From: Diphasiastrum complanatum
Taxonomy: Eukaryota; Streptophyta; Lycopodiopsida; Lycopodiales; Lycopodiaceae
Reading direction: 5' to 3'
Assembly (NCBI GenBank): GCA_029204225.1
Contig: MU832038.1
Span: 1-64,000 of the forward strand
DNA length: 64,000 bases
Below are positions 1-10,560 of the stretch, piece by piece. The notes beneath the pieces are model-generated. The model worked only from the letters and a program-made list of their open reading frames with translations. It was not told the origin of the DNA and ran no database searches. The position numbers and the translations under genes were made by a program. Each line of letters begins with the position of its first letter. Positions within the stretch are counted from its first letter, which is position 1.

Positions 1-1737
1 ATATCACGTATGCGCTCACCAATAGAATGCAGTTCATCCATCATTGTCTTGATTCTGGTCATATACGTCTGAATGTGCTCTCCTTGCTCCATGCAGGCAC
101 TATTCAACTTTGATTTCAAAAAACATGATTCTTGACGGATTTGACATCTCGCACTGCTCCTTAGCACATCCATGCCTGTCTGGGTGTAACAGCATCACAA
201 ATGCGGGTAATGATGTGATCCTTCACTGGCAAGTTAATGAAGGGCAAAGCTTTCTCAACTTTTTGTCGAACACTTTGATATCCGCTTCATTTGGCGGCCT
301 TCTCTCATCACCTGTGACGACTTCCCACACGTCTTTCTCCATCAGTATGCTTTTTTATTTTGAATTTCCACATTGCATAGTTGGAAATCCCGTTCAATTG
401 CTACTTTCACTCAAAATGGACCTCTCCCATGTTTGCCATCGCAAAACTGCTTGAAACTTCTGCCATAGGCTAAAAACAGTATGCCCGAGGCCAACAATGA
501 TGTCAGAAGTTGAAATAATGACCTGCACTTTTTCCCTTACTAATCCACTCGCCACTTTTCCACCAATTTGAAAGCCAAATCGGCGTCGCCTTCCGGAATG
601 CACTCAGTCGTCAACTCCCAACTACGTGCCCAGTGGAATGGTGAAATCACTTTTGGCACACTCCGAACACTTTCTCCTCTGCAATCACTCTGTTTTGTTG
701 TACTGTACTTGCAGGTACAGTTTGGGTGCCCTTTGTTTGGAGGTTATAGCCTTTCGTTTGGGTCAAAACAGACAAAAGACCTAAAAATAGGGACTTTTCT
801 CGTTTTTGAACTGTTTCTTTAAAGTGAAGAAACTTCACACTTCATGAACTTGGGACCCAACTCAACTTTCAATGTGAAATTTTTTATTGAATTTGAATGG
901 CTATTATTACTTCAAAGCCTCTGTGCCTTCTTCAACTGCCCTTCAGACTCTATCTAAAGGTCGATTTTGATCCAACTATGGATATTCATCTTAAGTAGCG
1001 TGATCTCAACCGTCGATCCGTATCTACTCTCAATCCTATAGTTGTGATCTTTCCAAAACATTGAAACATGGTACTCCAGCCGCTGGACACTTTGGAGCGC
1101 TACAGCTCCGCTCCCTTCACCGCGCACGACAGCCTCCTCGCGGCTCCTTCTCTCCTTCACGAGCTTCAAGCTATGGCTGCAGGGTTTTGGCCACCCAGCT
1201 CTCGTAGATCCAGCGCATTGTACTGCTTGCGGCTGTCCACGGCCACTTCAGGTCTGATTCATATTGCTAGGGCGCCCTTCTTTGAGATTTCACAGCAACC
1301 AAAACAGTTCAAAATAGAGAAAAAAACCAAGTATTTAGGCTTTCAAACCCTGGACCAGGGTTCTGCTTGCAACTTTTGATCTTGGCTTGCTTTTCACAAC
1401 TCTCTGGTTGAATTGCTTTGAGGTCGCCCTACCATTGGAAAGCCGATGCTTCAATCTCTTTGTCAAACGGTGTCTGATTGATTGCACACTGGCTGCAAAC
1501 ACCGAATAGCCTACTTCAGAATTTCAAAATTCTGTTTGCCGAGGTTCTGATTCGGCCGACAACCCTTGTCTCTAAATCCTCACACAGTCTCAAGCTTACC
1601 AAGCTTCTGTGTGCTAAACTCTCTGCACCAGTGTTTCTCCTTCCGTCTTCAACCTGCCGTAAACCCCGAACTCTCAGAAGACAGTCTCCTGAAGCTCTCT
1701 TCAACGACGATGTTGTACTGTGTACACTCCCTATACC
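1..1737 (-). mobile_element. Copia K, 5' internal part (leader and decayed gag)
   Basis: This lies directly downstream (minus strand) of the PBS at 1738-1749, so it is the leader and gag of a minus-strand Ty1/Copia element running off the left edge. Minus-strand translation near 300-1 gives gag-like text, including LMEKDVWEVV around 345 and GEHIQTYMTRIKTMMDEL near 90-30. The first resembles the Copia gag stretch with an aromatic residue, and the second the usual 'TRIKxxxDEL' segment. Stops and frame changes break the frame, so no functional Gag can be made. The first ~700 bases after the PBS show no recognisable coding. The matching RNase H and 3' LTR are on the other strand at 9041-9682, which is discussed as an inversion. 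Confidence 0.65.
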
Positions 1738-1749
1738 GCTCTGATACCA
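1738..1749 (-). other. Primer binding site of Copia K (initiator tRNA-Met)
   Basis: The minus strand reads TGGTATCAGAGC, a perfect match to the plant Copia PBS complementary to initiator tRNA-Met. It sits one base from the LTR end, which fixes the orientation of the element as minus. Confidence 0.85.
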
Positions 1750-1750
1750 A

Positions 1751-2016
1751 CTTAGAATTTGCTTTGCACAGGAACACAGATCATGCTACACAAGACAAAA
1801 AACACTCTCCACAGCAAGCTCACATAGCAACTGTATTTCTCAAAATGAAATTACACTGTACATATAGTTGTTCACTCAGGCAACCCATGCATGACCCAGG
1901 TTGCCATTGGCGGGACACGTGTCCCGTCGACTTGCCTCGTGGTGAGGCCAATGATCCTTATCCACTAATAGGACCCACAGTACAGTAGCACAATGATTCT
2001 ACTTTTATTCTAACTA
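1751..2016 (-). repeat. 5' LTR of Copia K
   Basis: About 266 bp, bounded by the PBS on the left and by TCTAT (minus strand) on the right. It matches 9413-9682 in reverse complement at roughly 95% by eye, with short indels. The ends are not the usual TG...CA: minus strand begins TAGTTAGAAT and ends TTCTAAG. TCTAT also follows the 3' LTR copy at 9683-9687, as expected of a target duplication. Confidence 0.75.
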
Positions 2017-2021
2017 ATAGA

Positions 2022-2040
2022 CCTTGGCTTTGATATCAAA
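2022..2040 (-). other. Degenerate PBS of Gypsy G1
   Basis: Minus strand reads TTTGATATCAAAGCCAAGG. This is the initiator-Met PBS TGGTATCAGAGCCA with two G-to-A changes, placed immediately after the G1 LTR end. It shows that the LTR at 2042-3343 is a 5' LTR. Two G-to-A changes are what cytosine deamination on the other strand would give. Confidence 0.65.
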
Positions 2041-2041
2041 T

Positions 2042-3343
<1,302 letters not shown>

Positions 3344-3453
3344 TGACATGGAAAAGGCTTTGTATATGTCCATCTTACGTTGCATAATTTTCATCAATTC
3401 CTAGGCCCTTTTTTCTAAGGGTTTCCCATCCCCAATCATAGTGGAGTGTGACA
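3344..3453 (-). repeat. Part of Gypsy G2 LTR (3' end)
   Basis: On the minus strand this block begins TGTCACACTCC and ends ...CCATGTCA, where it abuts the start of the G1 LTR. Joined to 14000-14285, which ends GGGCATGACA beside a polypurine tract, it would make one LTR with TG...CA ends. This is inferred from termini and position, because no second full copy exists in the window for comparison. Confidence 0.5.
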
Positions 3454-3556
3454 CAAAGACTGATCGGTCCTTTCATTTCTTCTCCCAGTCTATATAGACT
3501 CGAGTGAGCCTTCTTTATAGACTCAATTGAGCCTTCTTCAGGTACCGTCTTTAGAA

Positions 3557-3663
3557 CATGGTATTGACTATGATGAGACTTGTGAACCCGTGGCCAAGAT
3601 GGTAAGCATTTGGGTCATCATCTCTCTTGCTACTCTTTTTGAATGGGATCTATGGCATGAGCT
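3557..3663 (+). pseudogene. Short Copia reverse transcriptase fragment
   Basis: About 36 codons read HGIDYDETCEPVAKMVSIWV, followed by SLATLFEWDLWHE. This is the RT segment found in Copia C (GIDYDETFAPVAKM). It has no flanking pol sequence on either side. At least two conserved residues are changed, so it is a fossil scrap, possibly moved by template switching or left after deletions. Confidence 0.75.
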
Positions 3664-4090
3664 AACCTCCCCTCTCACTCTCTTTCTCTCCCTCTTCTCT
3701 ACTTTCTACTTCTATCTATTTATCTCTCTCCCTCTCTTTCACTCAAGATCATGATGTGTGTGTGTGGTTAGTGTAGGAGTTGGTAGGGTTAAAGTGAATT
3801 GGAGTTAGGGAAAAGAGTAGAATGCAACTAAATCTAGCAACTTGACATAGTTAGGTACCTATCTAGTATTCTAACCCTCTTCGACAGGCGGAAGGGCTGC
3901 TCACCAACCAAAACTACACACCCTACAGTGGCGTCGATGCCGAGGATAGGTTTCACTAACTAGTTTAGTTGTATTTTTAGTTGTTTTTGTTTTTTTAGAG
4001 TGTTTTTAGGTGGTTTTTGGAGTGGATTTAGCTTGTTTTGTGTGATTTCTTGTGCTTGGATTGTTCTCAACTAGCGGAGGAGGTGCGAAA
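3664..4090 (+). other. Uncertain: possible LTR end with PBS-like sequence
   Basis: No coding sequence is visible. At 3921-3947 the text ACACACCCTACA is followed by GTGGCGTCGATGCCGAGGA. This resembles the TGGCGCCGTTGCCGGGGA primer-binding region of some plant Gypsy elements (Tat/Athila-like), so an old LTR may end near 3926. The region 3667-3745 is pyrimidine-rich, with many CTCTCT runs. The identification is weak. Confidence 0.3.
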
Positions 4091-4899
4091 TGTCGCGAAA
4101 GCGAGACTGTTTCCCTTTTTGTCTTCTTCTTATTCGTGAACGATTTTGTGTCTTTGAAATTTCTCTTTGCGCAGAAGCTGTTTACAGGATCCCAGACACA
4201 CGACTACACATCACAGAACACATTCTATTCTAGCAATCAAGACAAATGACAGCACAAGACAAGGAGATGCATGAAAATAGAGCAACCATATTATCAGTTT
4301 AGTTTTTAGAGTGAGATCGTCAGTGTCTCGCTCGGTGGCGGAATGACACTCTGCTCTTTCGTTGTGTTCTGCTCGTTGGCAGACTTTCATGCACAACTAT
4401 AGCTTCTAGTATTTTCTTAGCTCTACTCACTACCTCTCTCTCTCTCTGTCTCTTATAGATCTCTCTATTTAGATTATTTTTCACACATTTTTTATGATCC
4501 AGAGAAGATAATTTATACCTCAACATTGTGGAGTTTACAAGATGGCTAAACGTAGAATCACAAGACTAGTTAACGCTAATCAACTAGTTAGTTAGTCTCC
4601 GTCGTGAACACTCGTTTCAGCTGGGCGTGAAGTCTACGACTCGAAGCCCATTGAGCTGCCAGCTGGCAGTGAGAAAGATTCCTCTTCGTTTGTTTCGTTC
4701 TTTTTGTCTCTTTCGTAGTTTTTCGTTTGTGCATCCCTTTGCGGTTTGCGGTCCTAGAGGTGTGGTTATGATTCACAAATGATTCGCGAATTGTTCGTGC
4801 TTCGAGTCAAGGGATGTTGACTATCGTGAATTGTTCTCGTTCAACCTTCGTTTCTTGTTCGTGCTGCGACAAAGTTGCAGGAGTTCACCATTTCTGACA
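4091..4899 (-). repeat. 3' LTR of Copia E1
   Basis: Minus strand starts TGTCAGAAATGGTG and ends ...TTTCGCGACA. It is homologous to plus-strand pieces at 22385-22618 and 23336-24021. The polypurine tract of the element (CTCCCTCTTGAACC on plus) follows at 4900, so this is the 3' LTR of a minus-strand Copia. It contains several TTCGTGAA/TTCGCGAA words and a CCAGCTGGC palindrome (near 4660). Confidence 0.75.
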
Positions 4900-5026
4900 C
4901 TCCCTCTTGAACCTTGCAGCTTTGTACGTTTAATCCAATTGTCTTTCTTTGCTTGGCAAATAGTGGCTTGTCGAGCAGTTTCGTGAGCAGATCTGCAATC
5001 ATATTTTTTGATTTTATATACTGGAC

Positions 5027-6247
5027 CTAGGGCTCTCCTTTCGAGATCAAATCTCGAATGTGATGGTACATCAGAGGTATGTGCTTTGTCTTTGAATGGA
5101 AGACATGATCCTGGGACAGATAGATGGCACTTTGAGAGTCCATCATCATCATGCTTAGCTCCTCTCCTGGTATCTCGATTGCCTCCAGCATCATCTGTAG
5201 CCACACTACCTCATTCGCAACCTTTGAAGCTATGACATATTCAGTTTCGCAAGAGGATTGAGCCACCAAGGTTTGCTTTTTGCATATCCAGCTGATTGCA
5301 GCTCCACACGCTATTGTACATCCTACGGTAATGGACTTGTTGTCATCTTTGCAGCTCGCCCAGTTCGCATCACTGTAGTGATGCAACTCGAATATTTTTT
5401 TTTCGTTTTTAGCTTTGTAGGTTAATCCAATATTCTGGGTACCCTGCAGATACTGTAGGATTCGTTTTGCCATTTACCAATGTGCCATGCCAGGATTGAA
5501 AGAGAATTGGCTCAAGGTGTAAACAGAGAAAGCCAGATTGGGTTTGGTACAAATTGTCAAGTACATCAGACTATCGATTAAGTTCTTATAGGGTATACCT
5601 ACCATCCTCTGTTCTTCTTCTTCCGTTTTTGAAAAATATTGCTTTGTGAGCTTGGCTCCAGCTATCATTGGTGTGGCCTTTTCTTTGCAATCCATCATGT
5701 GGTACTGCTTTAGCACCTTTTTGGCATATTTTGACTGACTCAAGTGCATTGCGCCCTTTGTTCGATCTCTTCTGATCTCCAGCCCTAGGCATTTTGTTGC
5801 TTCTCTGAGATCTGTGATTTTGTAGCTTTTAGAAATCTGACTTTTCGTGTCTTTGATCAACATCAAGGAATTTCCTATCATCAGTGAATCATCCACGAAA
5901 ATGGTTAGTATCACAAAATCTTTTTCTACTCTTTTAATGTAGACATTGCAGTCTGGTTGAGTAGGATTGAAGTCTAGAGACTTCAGAAGACCATCAAGCT
6001 TTTTATACTAGGCTCGTGATGCCTGTTTTAGACCATAGATGTATCTCTGCAATCAATAGACATATTGTCTATTGTCAGGGTCTTCATAGCCTTCAGGTTG
6101 CTTCATGGAGATTTCCTCCTCTAGATCTCCATGGAGAAAGGCTGTTTTCACGTCAATCTGGCAAATTTTCAGATTGTACTGTGTGGCGTATGCAAGGAGT
6201 AGCCTTATGCTTGTCATCTTGACCATACGTGTCGAAATAATCGACAC
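5027..6247 (-). pseudogene. Copia E1 RT (C-terminal part) and RNase H
   Basis: Minus-strand translation gives RT text KMTSIRLLLAYATQYNL, QIDVKTAFLHGDLEE (6250-6053) and then LTIFVDDSLMIGN (5914 onward), with the catalytic YVDD box changed to FVDD. It continues with 'KNLIDSLMYLTICTKPNLAFSV' and RNase H text 'HYSDANWASCKDDNKSI', 'SSCETEYVIAS', 'FHSKTKHI' (5473-5027). Stops at 5473/5474 and around 6000 divide it. The three acidic RNase H positions are mostly kept. It is a broken pol 3' half and could not support reverse transcription. Confidence 0.85.
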
Positions 6248-6252
6248 CATAT

Positions 6253-7302
6253 CTCAACGAAATGTTTCTAACTACAAAGCCTTGCTAGCAACTCTCAGCC
6301 TGACCAAGATGTTCGCGAACACGAAAGTCAGGAGACACGAAGCACAAAAAGTTTTGCGAACATGAAAGTCAAAGGAAACGAAGACGAACGGTTCGCGAAC
6401 ACGAAAGTCAAAGCAGACGAAGATGAACGGTTCGTGAACACGAAAGGTTCACGAATGAGAATCTTTTGCGGTCTAGCACGAGAATCTTTTGTGGTCCAGT
6501 ACGAGAGAAAAGCAGACGAGCAAAACGAAACAAACGACGCAACACGAAAAATGTCACGAAGTCCATTTTGCCCTCACGCTCCAAAGAGTACCAGCAAAGA
6601 TCACACAAGTACCTAGCAGTACAAATATCTGATCTGATGGCATGACGTCAGCAGATACATTTTAGGTCATGGCTAATCTACCACTCTTGTAATTCCCTGA
6701 TTAGTTGTAGATGTTTAATCACTCTAATCTTAGATTTACATAGAGCGACTATACTTACTAGATGATACTTGACATATATATCAACATAGTACACATACAA
6801 TGTAATGTAGTAGTTTGGTGCAAGTAAGCAATCAAGATGAAATACAGAATACATGTCCGCCTGCGTGCGAAGACAATTATGTCTAGGATCTGTAGATCCA
6901 ACTGTCTGCTAGTAAAGCGAGACGATTGCTCGTGAGAGAACTGTGTTTCTCCCATGCCAACGCACTGTGTGGATTTGCATGCAGTGCTTGAAGAAATCAG
7001 AGAAAGATCAATATAGATGTTTTTCTCGTTGTGTCTGATCTCGAATGCAAATGCGTCTGTTGTTAATCGTGTATCTGAGTTTTCTTGTTCATTTGAAGTC
7101 TGCACCTTGGTTGAAACTATGTTGAATGTTGCATTAATTTTATAATGTAGATTAGCAGTGCCTGACTACACTTTGGAGGACTGTAGGAGTGATTCAGCTG
7201 GCAGTGTCCAGCGATCGCATCTAAACTCCATCCGAGCGCAAGAGAGTCGTGGTTCCTTCACGAAAGCTTCACGACTGCGATCCTGATTCTCACTCTTCAT
7301 CA
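6253..7302 (-). repeat. Solo LTR X1 inserted in E1 RT
   Basis: About 1050 bp, homologous in reverse complement to 47315-47337 plus 53772-54723. Minus strand starts TGATGAAGAGTG and ends ATTTCGTTGA. It is flanked by ATATC (6248-6252) and ATCTC (7303-7307), a target duplication with one mismatch. It splits the RT reading between YKARLV (right side) and YGVDYFDTY (left side). No internal domain remains, so it is a solo LTR. It carries repeated GTTCGCGAACACGAAAGTC units at 6310-6450. Confidence 0.8.
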
Positions 7303-7857
7303 ATCTCTACGTGTAGCCCTTCGGACAAGTCTGGCTTTATAGCGGCCAATGGTGCCATCTGATTTCGTCTTTTTCTTGTATACCCACTTGCAATCGACTA
7401 TTTTTCTATTTTTTGATAGTGACTCTAATGTCCATGTCTCATTTCGCCTCATCAACTCAATCTCCTCTGACATTGTCTGCTTCCAGAATTCTCTCTCTGG
7501 ACTCTGGCTAGCTTCTTGATATGTTGTTGGCTCTTCTATGAAGCTGCAGTATTCAAATTGCATGTCTTCACTCCATTGAAGATTGTCAGAGTAGCGATCT
7601 GGAGGTCTTGTTGACCTTCGAGGTTTGTTTTGTCGCTGCTCGAACATTTCTTGTTCGTGGGGTTGATCCTCTGCATCCTACTACTCTGGAGTCTGCGACT
7701 CTACATTCTGATTTGATGTTTGTCCTCGATCTCCCTCTTGAATAGGCAGCAATGTGAAGATCTCAAGGTCTCTTTCGTCTTTCAGTCCAGGGAATGTGGA
7801 TTTATCAAACTTCACATCTCTATTGAAACAACCTTCTTCGTGGTTGGGTTGTAGAGC
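7303..7857 (-). pseudogene. Copia E1 RT start and integrase-RT linker
   Basis: Minus-strand text includes RRSTRPPDRYSDNL, EASQSPEREFWKQTMSEEIE and CKWVYKKKTKSDGTIGRYKA (7647-7330), which is the usual N-terminal RT block of Copia. It is continuous in sense with 6247-6053 once the solo LTR X1 is taken out. The stretch 7650-7857 is the acidic, poorly conserved linker with an in-frame stop near 7680. Confidence 0.75.
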
Positions 7858-8816
7858 CTATACACGTGTTCCGTTCGAGTAGCCGACCATGATTGTTTGC
7901 TCAGATTTGTCATCAAACTTGCTTCCTTTTTCTTTGGAAATGTGCTTGTATGCTGCACATTCAAACACACGTACATATGACAGATCGGGCTTTTTGTCTG
8001 TCCACATTTCGTATGGTGTTTTGTTTTCCAGCATTGTCGTTGTAGATCTGTTTTGCAGGTGTACAGCTGCAGGTATTGTCTCAGTCCAAAATTGACTTGG
8101 CAATTGAGCTTGTGCCATCATGCATCTGGCTCCTTCGACTAGCGCTCTGTTTCTTCTTTCTGCCACACCGTTGTATTCTGGTCTGTATGCAGGAGTGAAC
8201 TGGTGTTCTATCCCCTGTTCTTCGCAGAATCTTGAGAATTCTATGCTTTTGTATTCACCTCCATTGTCAGATCTAAGGATCTGTATCTTTTTCGAGGTGT
8301 GCCACTCTACAAATGCCACGAACTTCTTGAAGGAGTCAAATACTTCGGATTTCTTCTTTGAGTACTAGATCGTGGTCATCCGGCTGTAATCATGTTTGAA
8401 TGTCAGAAAGTATCATGAACCTGAGAGCAAATCCATCTTCATCGGTCCACAGACATCAGAGTGGATAAGCTCAAGAACTTCCTTGGCTTTTCTTCCCTCA
8501 TGCATGAATGGATTTTGATGTTGCTTGCCTTTCTGACAAGCTTCGTAGAACTCAGTTTCGGGCCTTGAAATCTTGAGACCTGTGACAATGTCTTTTCTAC
8601 TCATGTCGTACAGACTCCACATGTTCAAATGATACATTCTCTATGCTAGAGCTGATCTTCATTTTCTGAAGCATTTAATATGTTTTCAGAGTTGCTGATT
8701 ATTTTAGCCTGGTAGAGGTGTCCTTATCTGCATCAGCAACTTGTTTGTCGTCTGCTCGATCATACGACAAGTGTTGTCTGGTCGAATTACCTGCCAGTAG
8801 AAATGTAGTTGATTGT
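7858..8816 (-). pseudogene. Copia E1 integrase core and pre-integrase domain
   Basis: Minus strand 8319-7858 encodes the integrase catalytic core: ILRSDNGGEYKSIEFSRFCE, then TPAYRPEYNGVAERRNRALV. The second D and the E of the DDE triad are visible. 8637-8413 encodes the pre-integrase region YHLNMWSLYDMSRKDIV, EACQKGKQHQNPF and LELIHSDVCGPMK. A frameshift or stop separates the two near 8340-8410. The segment 8640-8816 still shows decayed protease-side text (NTCRMIEQTTNK) also found in E2. Confidence 0.8.
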
Positions 8817-9036
8817 TGAAGAAACAAAAAGTTTCTATTGCCAAAGCCTTGCTAGCCCTCCACTCTGATTTTGATAGAAAAGACACAAGAGACAAAATTG
8901 TTCGCGAACAATTTTGTGACACATGACATGAAATTGTTTCGCGACACAAAACCATTCTTGCTCCACGAACGGCCAAGAAGATCAGCCAAGTATCATGGGA
9001 TACAAGTACTTGATCAGATATCACTTGATCAGATAA
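8817..9036 (-). repeat. Truncated X-family LTR (X2)
   Basis: Plus strand starts TGAAGAAACAAAAAGTTTCT, the reverse complement of the X LTR 3' end, and keeps the GTTCGCGAAC words. Only about 220 bp remain. The right edge is the proposed inversion breakpoint against K RNase H at about 9037-9041. Confidence 0.65.
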
Positions 9037-9040
9037 GGCA

Positions 9041-9355
9041 ATGTGTAGTGCAGCACAAGAAGCTATATGGTTGAGACAAATCTTGGAAGAAGTTGGCATG
9101 AAGCAGAAAAATCCCACGACTTTACATAGCGACAGTCAGAGTGGCATTCAGCTAGCAAAGAATCCAGTGTTCCATGCGAGAACTAAACACATTGAGATTC
9201 AGTATCACTTTATACTTGAGAGGCTGCTGAGTCGTGAAATTCATGTTGTTCATTGTAGCACAGAAGAACAACTAGCTGATATTTTCACTAAGCCACTTGT
9301 TGGAGAAAAGTTTGATAAGTTTAGATCAAAGCTTTCTATACTTAAAGTTTGTTGA
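9041..9355 (+). pseudogene. Copia K RNase H C-terminal part
   Basis: A frame of 104 residues reads CSAAQEAIWLRQILEEVGMK, HSDSQSGIQLAKNPVFHART, QYHFILERLLSREIHV and EEQLADIFTKPL. This is the C-terminal part of Copia RNase H, ending as usual just before the polypurine tract (9401-9412). The first half of RNase H, including its first catalytic aspartate, is absent. The upstream break is abrupt. Confidence 0.85.
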
Positions 9356-9412
9356 CTTTCAAGCTATGTATATGACTGTGTATAAAGTAGACTCTACTTT
9401 AAGGGAGAGAGC

Positions 9413-9682
9413 TAGAATTAAAGTAGAATCATTGTGCTACTGTACTGTGGGTCCTATCAGTGGATAAGGATCAGTTGGCCTCGCCACTAGGCAAGTCGAC
9501 GGGACACGCGTCCCACCAACGACAACTTGGGTCATGCATGGGTTGCCTGAGTGAACAACTATATGTACAGTGTAATTTTGTTTTGAGAAATACAGTTGCT
9601 ATGTGAGCTTGCTGTGGAGAGTGTTTTCTGTCTGTGTTAGTGTGTAGCATGATCTGTGTTCCTGTGCGAAGCAAATTTTAAG
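9413..9682 (+). repeat. 3' LTR of Copia K
   Basis: About 270 bp following the purine tract AAGGGAGAGAGC. It is the reverse complement of 1751-2016. It ends TTTTAAG and is followed by TCTAT (9683-9687), which is also the sequence abutting the 5' LTR start at 2017-2021 read on the minus strand. Confidence 0.75.
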
Positions 9683-9687
9683 TCTAT

Positions 9688-10033
9688 TATTTTTCTTTCT
9701 TTGTGAAGTTGATGTGAGGGCCTTGTGTATTCATTCTTGAAACAAATGCCAATACAACGGAACTTTGTATGTTTACTTTCGAATAGATTTCTCTTTCACT
9801 CGAATTTTCTTTTTCTTACAAGATCTCTTTAATATTAGAGCTAATAGACTCCATTTGGGGGATCCTCGAGAATTGGATCTCCATCTTGCTTTCTTTTTTA
9901 GAGACAATACTTTGTTAATGCGAGCTTCTATCTTCCTTTTTGGAGAATGGCATTTCTCTGAATCACAAGTCTATTCGTACTTTTTGCCTTGAGTTTGTGT
10001 ATTTTAGGTGAATTCCAAAAATTCCAATCAAAG
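9688..10033 (+). other. Gypsy G1 untranslated leader
   Basis: T-rich sequence upstream of G1 gag, with no ORF of note. It would follow the G1 PBS (now at 2022-2040) if Copia K and the inversion were removed. Confidence 0.5.
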
Positions 10034-10560
10034 ATGGATGGCTCCTCACGAGGCTCTTCAAGCTCCTCTTCATCTATGTTGTCATCACCTCATGTTTTCT
10101 CCAAGTCAACTTCCTCTACTCGATCTAGGAAAAGGAGGTTTGCTAAGATTGATAATAAACTTTTTAAGTTTTCTAAGTTTGATGGAGATAGTAGCAATGA
10201 AGAGAGTTTACTTGCTTGGATTCGAAATCTTGATACTTTCTTTGAGAAAAGTAGATAATCAAATCATTCCAAAATTCGATTTGCAACGTTACATCTAGAT
10301 AAGTATGCATCACTATGGTGGGCAGCTATGAAATCTAATCACGAAGGTGCATCCACTTGGCATGGCTTTAAAAAGCAAATTAAAGCCCACTTTTTGCCAA
10401 AAGAATATAAGAAAGATACTTTAGCTGCTTGGGACATTTTTAGGCAAAAGCAAAATGAGAAAGTAGTTGAGTATGTTAAGAGATTTTGGGAGTTGCTTTT
10501 GAAAGTTCAGACTTTGCATTCCATTTCCAAAAGGCAAGAAAAGCGAATTCTTCCTAGAAA
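10034..10560 (+). pseudogene. Gypsy G1 gag (broken)
   Basis: Starts MDGSSRGSSSSSSSML and continues with KFSKFDGDSSNEESLLAWIR, TLHLDKYASLWWAAMKS, STWHGFKKQIKAHFLP and EYVKRFWELL. This is the capsid (retrotransposon gag) domain of a plant chromovirus. An in-frame TAA at 10257-10259 interrupts it. At about 10555 the frame jumps straight into the RT C-terminal region, so the gag C-terminus, protease and RT fingers/palm are deleted. Confidence 0.8.

Larger units (their letters stand above)
4900..8816 (-). mobile_element. Copia E1 internal region (decayed pol)
   Basis: Minus-strand Ty1/Copia body. Plus-strand order from the 3' LTR is RNase H, RT, (solo LTR X1), RT start, linker, integrase, pre-integrase domain, protease tail. 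Gag, PBS and the 5' LTR are missing: the body stops at 8816, where an X-family LTR fragment begins. Multiple frameshifts and stops make it a pseudoelement. The protein family matches the plus-strand E2 fragment at 22619-23335. Confidence 0.8.
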
